This document shows, in pieces, positions 1 to 11,278 of a DNA stretch of 64,000 nucleotides (positions within the stretch are counted from its first letter, which is position 1; each line of letters begins with the position of its first letter). Source of the stretch: Caenorhabditis elegans (Eukaryota > Nematoda > Chromadorea > Rhabditida > Rhabditidae); assembly GCF_000002985.6 (NCBI RefSeq), contig NC_003283.11:13702001-13766000 (forward strand), read 5' to 3'. Position numbers and translations under genes: made by a program. The notes below the pieces were generated by a model. It made no database searches. It saw only the letters and a list, made by a program, of their open reading frames with translations, and was not told where the DNA came from.

Positions 1-1243
1 ATCACATCGGTTTCCAGAACCAACTTCCCGGGTCACACCCGATACTACAAGAATCACAGATTTTTATACGAGAACAACATCCTCTGGAACTACATCGGAA
101 ACTTCAACTAGTACGAGCTCCCAAACCGTTTCTGAAACAGATGGAACGACGTCAATGTTTCAAACATCAGAGCCTTCAACATGGCAGACGTCAAATGAGC
201 CCACTTCCGAGCCTACTACAGTACCCTTAGAAACATCTACTTGGCAAAACACGGATGGTACATCGATGGAACCTACATCGGTGACACCAGAGGAAGGACA
301 GACGACGTCTCCTACAGCTACCACATTGACATTTGTAGATTCCACTCTTGAAACAGTTACCACAACTGAAGCGACGACTACTTCTGAAGGCACGACTTCC
401 CAAGAAGATTTCGGAACAACCTCTATGACAACATCGGAATCTGAAGGAACATCTCCGGAGTATATCACGTCAGAAGCCACTTTAGAACCTATCACATCGA
501 CTGTAGAGTCAACCACAACAATAATGATCTCTACCATATCAGAATTAATTTCTACGTCTGATTACACAACACAAAGTTCCGATTCCACTTCAATGGAACC
601 TATAATGTCATCAACATCAACTTTTGAATCTTCCGCGTTCCCAACACCCGATGGGTTTACTTTAGAGCCAATCACAACAACTATGACTACTGAATACCCA
701 GACGGAACAACTATGACTTCTCCAGATGCTACTCTTCCGATTCTCACGACAACATCAAGTGAATATTATACATCAACACAGGAATCAATAGCTTCTTCAA
801 CTTCTGAAGTAACAATCATTCTTCCAACAGATTCCACCACGTTTTTGACACCTCCGCCTAGCACAACCACGGAGCTTATTTACACAGTATCTTCTGATGG
901 AACACTGGAGCCCATAACATCTGCTCCAACAACAATAGGCTCATCATCGGAAGGACCAACAACAGCAACATCTACTGAGCCCATTTACACTGCCAGCCCG
1001 GACACTTCTCCTGAAACAGAAGCAACAATTGGGCCACCAATTCGGATATCTACAGTTGGAGGTGGAGATACATATGTTACATCAACTCCTGGACAAGGAT
1101 CTACAGTTACCACTCAGAGTCCAATAGATGATACTGATCTGGAGTGTGCTTCAACCACTGCCGCGTTATCTGCATATTCGAAAATCATATGCGATATTCA
1201 AGCTATTTCACGACGCAGACAACGATCTCAAACTTCTTTTTAA
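1..1243 (+). CDS. Mucin-like Ser/Thr-rich protein, 3' part
   Basis: The frame is open from the left edge (first full codon at base 2) to a TAA at 1241-1243, so only the C-terminal ~413 residues are visible and the start lies outside the window. Composition is extremely rich in Thr, Ser, Pro and Glu, with loosely repeated units of the type TSEGTT, STSEP and LEPIT. This is typical of a heavily O-glycosylated mucin/PTS domain. No globular domain, Cys cluster, membrane segment or GPI signal is visible; the last ~30 residues are basic and include a single Cys pair. An AATAAA at 1309-1314 fits a 3' end just after the stop. Function is inferred only from composition: an extracellular or cuticle/epithelial surface coat protein. 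Long antisense open frames here are by-products of the biased composition. Confidence 0.75.
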   Translation, partial: SHRFPEPTSRVTPDTTRITDFYTRTTSSGTTSETSTSTSSQTVSETDGTTSMFQTSEPSTWQTSNEPTSEPTTVPLETSTWQNTDGTSMEPTSVTPEEGQTTSPTATTLTFVDSTLETVTTTEATTTSEGTTSQEDFGTTSMTTSESEGTSPEYITSEATLEPITSTVESTTTIMISTISELISTSDYTTQSSDSTSMEPIMSSTSTFESSAFPTPDGFTLEPITTTMTTEYPDGTTMTSPDATLPILTTTSSEYYTSTQESIASSTSEVTIILPTDSTTFLTPPPSTTTELIYTVSSDGTLEPITSAPTTIGSSSEGPTTATSTEPIYTASPDTSPETEATIGPPIRISTVGGGDTYVTSTPGQGSTVTTQSPIDDTDLECASTTAALSAYSKIICDIQAISRRRQRSQTSF

Positions 1244-3093
1244 TTTTATTAGTCGACTCCCTGTTTATCTTTCAAAGATTTGAATTTGCGGGTTTATCTA
1301 TTGATTTTAATAAATGTTTAATTTTTTTACAGATCATGAAAAGTGTTTCTGCACACTTTCAGAGTAAGTTCTATAATTCAGAAGAAGATTTTTTTAAAGG
1401 TCTTACTAATGATGGAACCACTGATTAACAGTTAAACATATTTTCCTAGTCTAATTTTGATTTTAGGATGTTTTGTAAACCTGGAAACCACTTCTGGTGT
1501 TTTCATAAATAAGTATTTGATCGAAAAAAACTGCAATTTTTATAGTTGACCCTTTGAAAGTCAAGTTCAGATTAAAAATTCAGATTTAAAAAAAATATTT
1601 AAAAAATAAACTTTTCAATATCGTTACCATTACCGTTATCTACACCTCTTCAAAACTCAATAATCAAAAGTCAACAAAATCATCTTGGAGCAATAAAAGA
1701 GCCATCAATCATATTGAAAAAATGAACTTAAAAATTTCAGATTCACTTTTTCTATTTCAAACTGATTAGTTTGCTTTATGTCTAAACCTTGAATCAGAAA
1801 CCTTTAAGCATTAAAAACACACATTGAGCTTGTTCCTCAATTGCAATGTGTCCACAGTGCTCACTGAGACTGTGGTTGGAACCTGACAATTATGCAAAAA
1901 AATTTTAGAAGCACTTTGAATTTATTTTTTTACGAATTTTAAACATTTGTCCTTCAAAGAGCGGTGGCATTTTAAAATAAACGAAAAAAAACTGTTTCTA
2001 CTCGAATGTATACCCCCTTGTCCATTTCCGGCAAGGGTACCACCAATTGTTGTGTTAATGGCAGTAGTTGTATTAGTAGCACGGAAGCGGATGGTAATAG
2101 GTGCCTTCAGTTGACCCCCTCAAGGTCGGATTATGAAGCTTAGAGAAACAGGGTGGAAGGAAAAATGAGACATGCGACACGCTCTGGACAAACGCCCAAC
2201 AACGACAAGGTCGGGACTGTTATGGGCGGGAAATTGTAGAGAAAATGGAGAAAATGGGCAGAAGAGACATGTGATTGACAATGAAAATGTTTCCAATTTG
2301 TCCATCATGGTGGTTGGTCTTGAAAATAAGTTGTTTTTTGCTGATTTACATTTTTTGTGGTCATTTTTGCAGTTTTTCAGCATGCTAGTTAATTTTTTGT
2401 GTTGGATTCAGAATAGTTAGATCAACTCTTTTTTCTTGTAGAACTTGATCAATTCTGATAATATGTATTTGAGGGTAAAGTAGAGATAGTAGGGATTTTG
2501 CCAAAATGTACTAAAATCGATCAAAAAGGGCACTTTCTTGTAAAACTTATAGCAGATTGCTCAAAACTATAGTTCTAACTAATTGTAAAATTTTTAATTG
2601 TATTAAGGTGTTTTTTGACCAAGCTACATCCAATTCCATAAAAGTTCAACCTAAATATCGACTTTAATGGCTAATTCAGTTCAATTTCCTGTCATCTATT
2701 TCATCAACATCATCATTCTTCTCGTTTGGATTAATTTCGCGGACCACTACGGCCAACCGTCTGTCAAAAGGCACTCAAACCTCTACACCTGGCCCCAAAT
2801 GCTTTGAACACTAATTTGTCGAGTCGATTCCCGTGAACAACCCCTTGATTTATAGCTGCTGACCTGCGTTCTCCGCCAAAATAACCGCCTCTCATCTGCC
2901 TTAATAGGATATACGGGCGACAATCAGAACAGGAGGGTCCCCCCTCACTCTTTACCTTTTCATTTCATAATTGCTCTTTCTATCGTTCTCCTTCTTTTTC
3001 AAGGGGTATGACACACTTTCATTTGTAGGTCAGCCAATAAAGAAAGTGAGACCTCTTGAGCAGGAGCCTAAAAAAGTTTTAAAATACTAGGGA
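1244..3093. other. Intergenic, no gene seen
   Basis: About 1.85 kb of AT-rich DNA. It holds the polyadenylation signal of the mucin-like gene (AATAAA, 1309-1314) and, towards 2700-3090, pyrimidine-rich sequence that probably forms the promoter of the next + gene. Short open frames on both strands around 2120-2420 have no coding character. Confidence 0.5.
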
Positions 3094-6000
3094 ATGCTTC
3101 GTATTCTCCTATTAATTGTTATATTTTCGTCAAGTTGGAAGGAAGTTCATGGACAGTTGAGTAAGTGTATTTTGACTCCAAGGCAACGTATGCCTGCACC
3201 AGGAGTGTTTCGTAAAATTTACTGGGCTACAGAAATTGTTGTATTTTTCTAATAGACTCAAAACTATACCAAAACTGAATTTCATAATGAGACCTCTTGA
3301 AAATGTCTTTCAAAAAATTTCAGTTGTGGTTTAAAGTTTCGAAAACTGAGAAAAAAGACCCACACTAATGCTAAAATAAGAAAATCAAAAAAAAAAAACC
3401 GAACTTCACAAAAAACTACGAAAGTTACGCAGGTATGATACCTGCAGATGTGCCTGCCTACCACATAATCGATAGTTTTAACTGCTTATTTTTTTTAGGA
3501 TTATGTGAAGCCGAAGGATCATGTCGACATTGTGCAGACAGTAGATATTCATACTATCGATGCCGTATGCAGGATGACTGTTTTATTGGCGAAATCTGTG
3601 ATAATGGATTTTGCTGTCCCAACGTTTTGCCAACATTTTCTCTTCAACGAGAACGTGAGTTTCTATCTTGTTTTATTTTTTGCCTACAATTAACTATCAA
3701 TACTTTTACTAACATAATCTAACACACTGCACTATTTCTCAGCAACTAGTCCTAAACCAAAAAGACCATTAAATATCACATCGGATCCCCCAGCTGATGA
3801 GCCATGTCCAGATGAATCTAGATGGTCAAAAAGGTGCTCAAGAGATGAGGATTGTACTCATCAAGAAGAACTTTGCATCGAGGGAAAATGTTGTAAAAGT
3901 GCGTTTATTTTTTAAATTTGAAACCAAAGTGTTTATCTTCTTTGAAATTAGCGTAATAAAAAAAGAAATAAAATAAAGTTGGAGGTCATAGAATTGAGGA
4001 AACAAATGTGATCGAGTCATTAAACTGTTTAGAGGAAATCGAAGTATGACGAAAAATATTTGACTCGACGTAAAAAGTTTCACTTGTTTGATTCAAGATC
4101 ATTCGATAGTACGGGGTTTTATAAGCGCCCAGGTTGAAAATATCGAAATGCATTTTTGATATAACTTCAGAATCTGAGATATCAATCAGTGAATATAATG
4201 ACATTCCTTTGATATTTGAATCTGGGTAAAATGGGTTATTAAGCAACTGATGAGCTTTTTCATCAGCAAATGTTATATGAAGATCGATGGATGTAATGAT
4301 AACAAATGAATTAGAAGGAATGGTTACTGTAGAAAGAACTGGAGTAGGCATTGGATAACATGCAATCATTCTAGTATTTGTATTTGGACCCATTGTAATT
4401 TCTAGACGAAGAACCTTGTATCCAGGTGAAGCACGAACTGCATCCTTGTTTGCTCGCTTTGTGAGACTAGATTTAACACGTACGTTGCACATTTGAGGCC
4501 AATTAAGGTCACAATAGTTAAGGGCCTGTAAAGAGAAATTACTACATTTAGTCAAAAAATTCTCTGAGATTGTGCGAAAATGACTCCAAAATGATTCCAG
4601 TTAGGAGTTGCTTTTAAAAAACAGAAAAAAAATTAAAAATATATATTAAAAATAATATATATTTTTAAAAAATGTTTTAAAAATTATTGCAACTTAATTA
4701 GGCTACAGCTGTAAGCTTAAACTTCTTTCCATACTTGATTTCAGGATGTTTTTGTGAAAGTTCAAAACTTGTAACTATAATAAAATATTTTTCCTGAATT
4801 TAATTATGTTAAATCAAAAACTTAAAAGTTACCGAGTTAAAGCAATTGATATCCTGTTCATGAATATAATCAACCATCGCGTTGCCAGTCATTTCAACTT
4901 GTGACAAGCCCAAGTAAATACTAATAGTTTCACTTATGTAAAGTACATCTCCGCGCCTGTCCAGTATCACAAAGAATCCATCTAGTAGCTGAAATTGAAA
5001 TTAAAAAAAAAACGGTAAAAAACCATCCTTACATCTAAATGATTGTTAGTCCATAAAGAGTCACTTCCATAATAATAGTCAGCTGAACTGTAGGCTCTTT
5101 GAGATTGCCCAAATATATTGTGAAGTTTGATATAAGCAGTTGCTAATCTAACCATCGTTGTTTTATCAATATGCTGTCCAGAAATTGCTCTTGCCAATGG
5201 AAGTTCATTGGCTAGCTGTGAGAATTCATAATTTTCCATTTGTCTTCTCTGCTGGGCTTGTGATTTTGACGGTTTTTCTAAAATATTGATTTGTTTCTTT
5301 CAAAACATATTTTCTAAAATTGCTTACGTTTTTCTTCAGAAAGATTAGTCTCCATTTCTCAAGTGGTTATAAGTCAAGCGACAAATAAAATACATATAAA
5401 AAATAAATGAATGACCCAATATGTACAAGCTCTCATAATATATAATTAGCATGCAGATCATGCCATTCGAGAGCCAAACTAATTACACAATATGACATAC
5501 AATTGAATTCTCCCCTCTTTGTCTATTTCAAATTTTTGTAGCATGTGCAATGAGGAGACGAGAGCTTCTCGATGAGCTTAGATCGTTGGAAATTGTTGGA
5601 CAAGCGATACCACTATGTGAGGAAAGTGGATTGGCATGGAGAAGAAGGTAAAAGGGAATTCAGATATTGAATAGGAACATAGTGAGAACAGTATTAGTTA
5701 CAAAGTTTCAAATTTAGCTGAAGATACCCAATATTCTCAAAAATATTTGTAGCATCACAGACATCTCACTATCAGACTACAATAAACCCAATTTCAGACA
5801 ATGCTTGGCTGGAACAGAAGTTTGTTGGTGCGTGACAAGGTATGGAAGAAGATTATCCGGAAAAGAAAGCAAAGACGAAAAGGGATGTGAAACTGTGAGA
5901 AGAAAACAAGAAAATCTTGCATTGAAAGCTGCTGCATTATTAAGAGAACAAAAAGAAAGGGAAGAGGTATCAATCAGTTCTCTAATTTCAAAAATTCAAG

Positions 6001-8963
6001 ACATATTTACAGACATGCAAGAGTACATCACCTGGAGAATGCCCCCTCCCGTTGAACACTTCTATAACCACACTAACCCGTTGCTTCTGTGATTCTGAAT
6101 GTGAACGGGGATCTAAATGTTGCCCCGGTTCCATAACTAACTCTAACTATCACGCTTGCTTACCAGCATTAACAAAAATAATGAACGAACCTATTTCTAA
6201 TGAAAGTCTGTTGTCTGCCTAAACTAGCTTCTTATAACATTTTACATTTTTTCAGTAAACCCAACGATTGCCATGGTATGTGGCGCGAATGAGCAATATT
6301 CAGCATGTTTCTCCTCTTGTCAACCATCATGTCAAGATCCTTCAACACCAGCTTGCCCGGCTCCCGGATGCCAACCTGGATGCATTTGCCTACCAGGTAA
6401 CTTTCGATAGTTAACTATATATTAACTCTTCATCATTGCTAGGATACATCCGACGTGACAGCTCTCCCCGTTCAGCATGTGTTCCGCGAGGCTTGTGTCA
6501 AGCTTATGATCTGACGATTCGTTGTGCAGACGAGAAAAGGCAATATCAGACATGTGGAAGTGCATGCCCAATTAGTTGTGCTACAAGAAATCAACCGAGA
6601 TGTAATGAGAGATGTGTGACTGGATGCTTCTGTAAAATTCCGTTTATCCTTGAAAATGCAGACGATCCTCTTCATTCAAGGTAGGTTAAGCTTAAACTCG
6701 GAAGTGGCTGCTGATTTAAAAAAAATTCTCCATTTTTATATTACTTTTACAAGAAAAATATTCACATTGGGAAAACTTTAACAAGATTTTGAACCGAATG
6801 GACAAAACTCGATTAAACCGTAACAGAAACTTTAAAATTGGTCTATTTTCAGATGCATTCTTCCATCTTCGTGCCCCGAAATCCCAACACCAGCGCCAGA
6901 AATAGTTGAGCAATTTGTGCAGCGTAATCCTGGAATGATTGGAAGTTTTGGAAATACGAATATTCAATATCCAACCTCCCCAAGAGCTACACCATCTCCC
7001 GTATTCACTACTACCACTCGTGGATTAACAACTTCACAACAAAAACTTCCCACTCTTATTCCCGAGCAACACTGTGAACATCCATTGAAAAACTATCAAA
7101 GCTGTGGAAGCAAGTGCCCTGCATCTTGTGATCGACCTCTTTCACAAGCAGCGTCAATTGACTGTGCTCTTTCTTGTGAACCTGGATGTTTCTGTCGACT
7201 TCCGTATGTTCTTGCCGATTCGAAGGATCCAAACTCCACATGCATTCTCCCTCAATTATGTTCTAGAAAATCAATTCCACCATCAACTGCAAGCGTTCCA
7301 GCATCCCAATCTTGCCCGGATCCAAGAAAAGAATGGAGTCAATGCGGAGCTCTGCATTGCTCAAGATCATGTGCGAACCCTCTGGGTCGATGTGGCTCCG
7401 GACAATGTTTTTCAGGATGTGTTTGTCGTCAGCCATACGTGCTCCTTCATCCAAATGATCCAACATCAAGATGTGTTCTTCCTGCAGAATGTGACAGAGG
7501 ATGTGAGGATCCGACAAAGGAATTCATGACATGTGGTAGTTCATGCCCAATGGGATGTGATAATCGTCATCCAAAAAATTGTGCTCCATGCCAGACTGGT
7601 TGTTTCTGTAAGAATGGCTTGGTATTTGAAAACTCTGCCACGTGGCACACTTCTAAATGCATTAAAATAGAAGAATGTCCTCCCGAGGAAGAAACAACTA
7701 CAGAAGAATCTACAACAACCACTACTACAGGTAAACTCACAGAGCCAGTTTATAAAAAACTTTGATGTTAGTACTGCAAATCAAAGTGAAACTTAATGAT
7801 TTTTCAGAAGCATCAGTCCCTCCAGCCACCACCGTAATAGCTGAAGTACATGAAACACGTGGTCGTCCATTTTCATCCGATTCTGATCTTCTTGCACTCA
7901 AGCCAACTGTATCACAATCCGAATGCCCTGCTACAACTTTTGATGTCGGCGGTCGTGGATGTAATACTGATATGGATTGTCCAATGGAACAAAGATGCTG
8001 TCGACCAATGATCGTCTCCCTGGGAGTGAATCCTCAGCGATGTGTATGCCCGGATAAACATGCAGTCTGGTCTTCTTGTGGAACTTTATGCCCAGAGTAT
8101 TGTGGACAACCATCAGTTCCAGTATGCTCGGGTACATGCAGTGCCGGTTGTCATTGTGCCCCTGGCTTTGTGAGAGCTCGAAATGATGTTACTGCTCCGT
8201 GTGTTCCAAGAGAAAGTTGCTCATCTTCACTTGGATCATCGACAACAAGCCGGATGAGGATATCTCCTGTTGCTGCGAGTATGGATGAACCTATGAGATT
8301 TGCAACAATTCGAGAAATAACTCCACATGATGCGTTTGTAGATGATACAGTGAGTTTTTGAACTGCTCCAATAAAAGATTGAATAGAAACTTTTTCCGGG
8401 TAGAGTAATTATTTTTGGTAATTCTACAAAATGATTGTAGAATAATAAGGACTGTTTTGTGAGTATATTTCAAAATTTTATAACTTATTTCTCATTACAA
8501 AACTGTAAATTTTTCAATTTTCCAGATAGCAGTCGCAATTTTAATTACGAGAGAGGGAGCACATATTGGCCGTTTCACATTTTCCCAACTGACAAGTACA
8601 GCTCTTCGAATTCACGGAGAAGTATATACTCTTCCAGTTGGTCGTCATGCAGTTGTTCTTCATCAATTCGGTGATTCTTCTGAAGGATGCTCACGCGTTG
8701 GCGCTCCATTTTCGAAATCACTCAGTCCATCGTTGGGTGACATCACTGAAACTGGAAAATTTGATCGAATAGTTGAATGGCCAGTTATTGATGTTGTTGG
8801 AAGAGCTGTGGTTATTTATTCGTAAGTCATTTGAAACAGTGAGAAATTGGAAAGTTATGATGTTTTCAGATTTTCCACAGCCGAATGGAGTTTACGAGCA
8901 CATTTCGGTGAAAAACCTCTTGCTTGTGGAACGATTGGAATCGCTAAAGTTAGAGCCCGATAA
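3094..8963 (+). CDS. Secreted Tg-1/WAP-like/TIL protein with C-terminal Cu/Zn-SOD-like domain
   Basis: My model has 12 exons in consistent phase: 3094-3160, 3499-3654, 3743-3898, 5542-5647, 5798-5966, 6013-6205, 6256-6396, 6443-6680, 6853-7730, 7808-8349, 8526-8821, 8870-8963 (about 1011 aa). The donor at 6206 (GTCTGT) is weak. Order: signal peptide (1-21); two CC-ended cysteine modules; a thyroglobulin type-1 repeat (~127-218, with CWCV); a WAP-like module; five trypsin-inhibitor-like (TIL) domains (~285-600, CxxGC and CxC patterns); a Thr-rich linker; a WAP-like module; a sixth TIL; then ~883-1008 resembling Cu/Zn superoxide dismutase ([23 protein letters not shown]). TIL, WAP and Tg-1 domains commonly inhibit proteases, so a secreted inhibitor is the family-based guess. 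The SOD-like part keeps the disulfide cysteines but lacks most metal ligands. AATAAA at 9067-9072. The third intron contains hlh-34. Confidence 0.8.
3986..5355 (-). CDS. hlh-34: bHLH-PAS transcription factor (SIM/NPAS type)
   Basis: Exons on the minus strand: 5355-5328, 5277-5033, 4988-4833, 4525-3986, giving 322 aa. All phases agree. A basic helix-loop-helix lies at ~10-65 (basic [12 protein letters not shown], then a second helix [12 protein letters not shown]). PAS-A starts at ~92 ([19 protein letters not shown]) and a PAS-B-like region occupies ~225-320. It should be a nuclear DNA-binding protein that dimerises with an ARNT-class partner (AHA-1 in nematodes). The whole gene lies antisense inside intron 3 of the TIL/SOD-like gene, in a 1.64-kb intron. 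Minus-strand AATAAA at 3904-3909. The ~185 bp between its ATG and the host's exon 4 is all that is free for a proximal promoter. I recognise the sequence as hlh-34; the protein is short for the family and lacks a long transactivation tail. Confidence 0.85.
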
Positions 8964-9371
8964 CTTTTTTTCATTTAGACTCTTCAGAAAATGATCTTTT
9001 TCTAAATCTTGACTTCAAAAACTTGAATGGTACCCTTGCTCATATCACATTGCTTGTTAATTGTTTAATAAAACATCTATTAAAATTTTAAGGTCGTTAG
9101 TTTGGATTCGTCAAGTTGAAGTTTTATAGAGACCCGAAAACCCTGAACGTCAACAGACATGATTTGGTTTACATAGAAAAGTGATAAAAATATCAAATTA
9201 CCAGAAAACCAACGATATGATCCTAATCAGATTGTTTTTGTGAACTACATGAATCAGAATAATATGCCATTCTTGTAAAAATATTCAGAGAATTTCCAGT
9301 TAGCCTTTTTTTTTAATTTTAGATTTTTTTGCATTCTCTGATTGAACTTCTAATTATCGATGGATTATGAA
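8964..9371 (+). other. Intergenic between TIL/SOD-like gene and srx gene
   Basis: About 400 bp that includes the AATAAA (9067-9072) of the upstream gene and presumably the promoter of the srx gene. Nothing else was recognised. Confidence 0.5.
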
Positions 9372-11017
9372 ATGAGTCAATCAATTTCAGATAGGCTTGT
9401 TGCTGGAATTTCAGTAATTTTGGTGTGCAAGTTTTTTAAAGAACATTTCAAAAATTGAACATTTCTAGATATGCTTCATCGGCTTATTTCTGAACGGTTT
9501 AATATTTTTCAAGTTTGCATGCCCAAAACAATTGAAAAATGGATTTCACGTTTTGTGCCTTTCGAAATCAATAAGTAACTCAATTATTTGTATCATCAGC
9601 TTGTTTTGGGTTGGTCCGGCCATTCTCTTGTAAGTTCTTATAGGGACCTGGCAGGAACGAAACTTTATAGCTACAGTACTTGCAAGTGTTTTGACATTTA
9701 ATCATATTTATCCTTATTTTGCCCGATTATTCAAATATTTTTTGATAATCTTGTTGTAAAACACAATAATTGAAAAGCTATGAAAAAAGAAAATCACAAA
9801 ATATTAAACAAAACGATATTGTACTTGCGGGTACTGTAGTTAAAAAGATTTCCTCGTGCAGAGACCCAAGTCCGTGATCTTGAAGACTTACTACAATATT
9901 ACACAAGGAAAAATAACGTTTCCAGAAATAACTTATTCCTCCCACTTTTAATTAATAAATTTCTGGGTCAACTGACTGAATACGGTGTCTATCTTATGGG
10001 TCCACTGACTCAAACTTTGATGGGTGTTGAGAGATTTTTTATCATATTTTTTCCTCTAAAAATATCAGATTATCAAAGATGCAGGATTGCAGTATTTTCT
10101 ATAATTTCCTGCTGGATAATGTCATCTGGTTTTACGGCGGTTACGTATCGAGGTTAGATGTTTTTCCCTTTATAAAATATATTCAGATTTTCGTGAGGAA
10201 AATTTTATTTATCTTTTTTAAAAATTTTTGTTAACAGTTTCAGTTTTTCAATTATTACTATTTGAAAGAAAGTTATAAATTTCAATCCGTAACCGTCTTT
10301 CGCGGTGGGACTCATACTGATAGATCCGTGTGCATTTAAGTGAGCGTATCAGTAAACTGTAGAGTTACGATACTGTACTTTTTAAAGGCGCACAGCTTTT
10401 TATGCGGTATTTATTTCTGTTAGTTGTGAGAACCGTTACAGTACTTTTGAGTTACTCAATGTTACTGAATTTTCAGATAATTGCTGGGTCTATTACTCTA
10501 TCATTTCTTTCAACTACGACTCAGAAAACGATAATTGCGACAATGTTAATCTCGATATTCTCAAATTAATCTGTTTGGTTTTAGCCGTTTTCAACGTTGT
10601 TGTACAGATTCTTAATTTGATTAAGATCAAACTAATGGTATTATATTTTAACTAGAACTATTATTTTCTCCATAAATTAATTTTCCAGTTTTCAAAACAA
10701 TCAAGAACAGCTTCAAGTCAAAGACGGCGCCGTACATTGAGACTTTTCATTCAAGTTAGTAGCATTTTATCATGTTTTTCTAATGAATTGTAAAATTTCA
10801 GAGCGTTATTCAAGATTGCCTGTATGGTTTAGATCTTTTAAATTCCTGCAATTTCTTCTCAGTTCACAGCGTGCTTGGCCAATTTTTCATATATACATTC
10901 TCATTGCTGTTCGTCCATTCTGCCGATGGACTTATAATATGCCTTTTCCATTTCAATGCTTCCTGCCGTCGAAGAAAAATTCAAAACTCTAATGGTAACC
11001 TGGTAATTGTGGCGTAA
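9372..11017 (+). CDS. Serpentine chemoreceptor, srx class
   Basis: Six exons in my model: 9372-9422, 9469-9629, 9926-10152, 10477-10637, 10689-10754, 10802-11017, ~293 aa. Seven-TM nematode receptor features: TM1 ending in GLFLNGLIFFKF, TM2 with LCLSKSISNSI, TM3 NKFLGQLTEYG...GPLTQTLMGVERF (the srx-type 'GPLTQ...NRF' motif), FFPLK at the cytoplasmic end, a Cys-containing loop (DNCWVYY), basic loop 3 (RRRRTLRLF), and TM6/7 with LFVHSADGLIICL. Such proteins act as chemosensory GPCRs in ciliated neurons. Most phases fit well. The exon 1 donor (GTGTGC at 9423) is weak, so the N-terminus is uncertain and exon 1 damage cannot be excluded. The stop overlaps an AATAAA at 11016-11021. Introns 2 and 3 carry dispersed repeat sequence. 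It converges with the zinc transporter. Confidence 0.75.
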
Positions 11018-11278
11018 TAAATTAAGAAAAATGGTACATTCTATATTGAAAGAAATGCTAAATAGTTTGTATGTACAGGAAAGTAGCCAAATACCCATAA
11101 GCAGAGAAACAGAAGTGGGGAAAGGAAAACAGACAAGAAAAACAGCTAGAAAGGAAAGTAAGAGATATTAATCACAATGAAACGCGGATAACATTGATAA
11201 GTGATAATGTTGATAAACTCTGTGATGATGATAAAGCCTACATACACAAACACACGGATGAAAATACTATTCAAATGC
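11018..11278. other. Convergent 3' intergenic spacer
   Basis: Roughly 260 bp between the 3' ends of the srx gene (+) and the zinc-transporter gene (-). It can only hold the two 3' UTRs; I saw no further gene. Confidence 0.5.

Noticed and set aside
160-747. Long minus-strand open frames opposite the mucin-like gene
   Set aside because: They are antisense shadows of Thr/Ser codons, with Val/Ser-rich composition and no domain.
1144-1428. Open frame overlapping the mucin-like gene's end
   Set aside because: AT-rich frame spanning a 3' UTR with its polyadenylation signal; no protein features.
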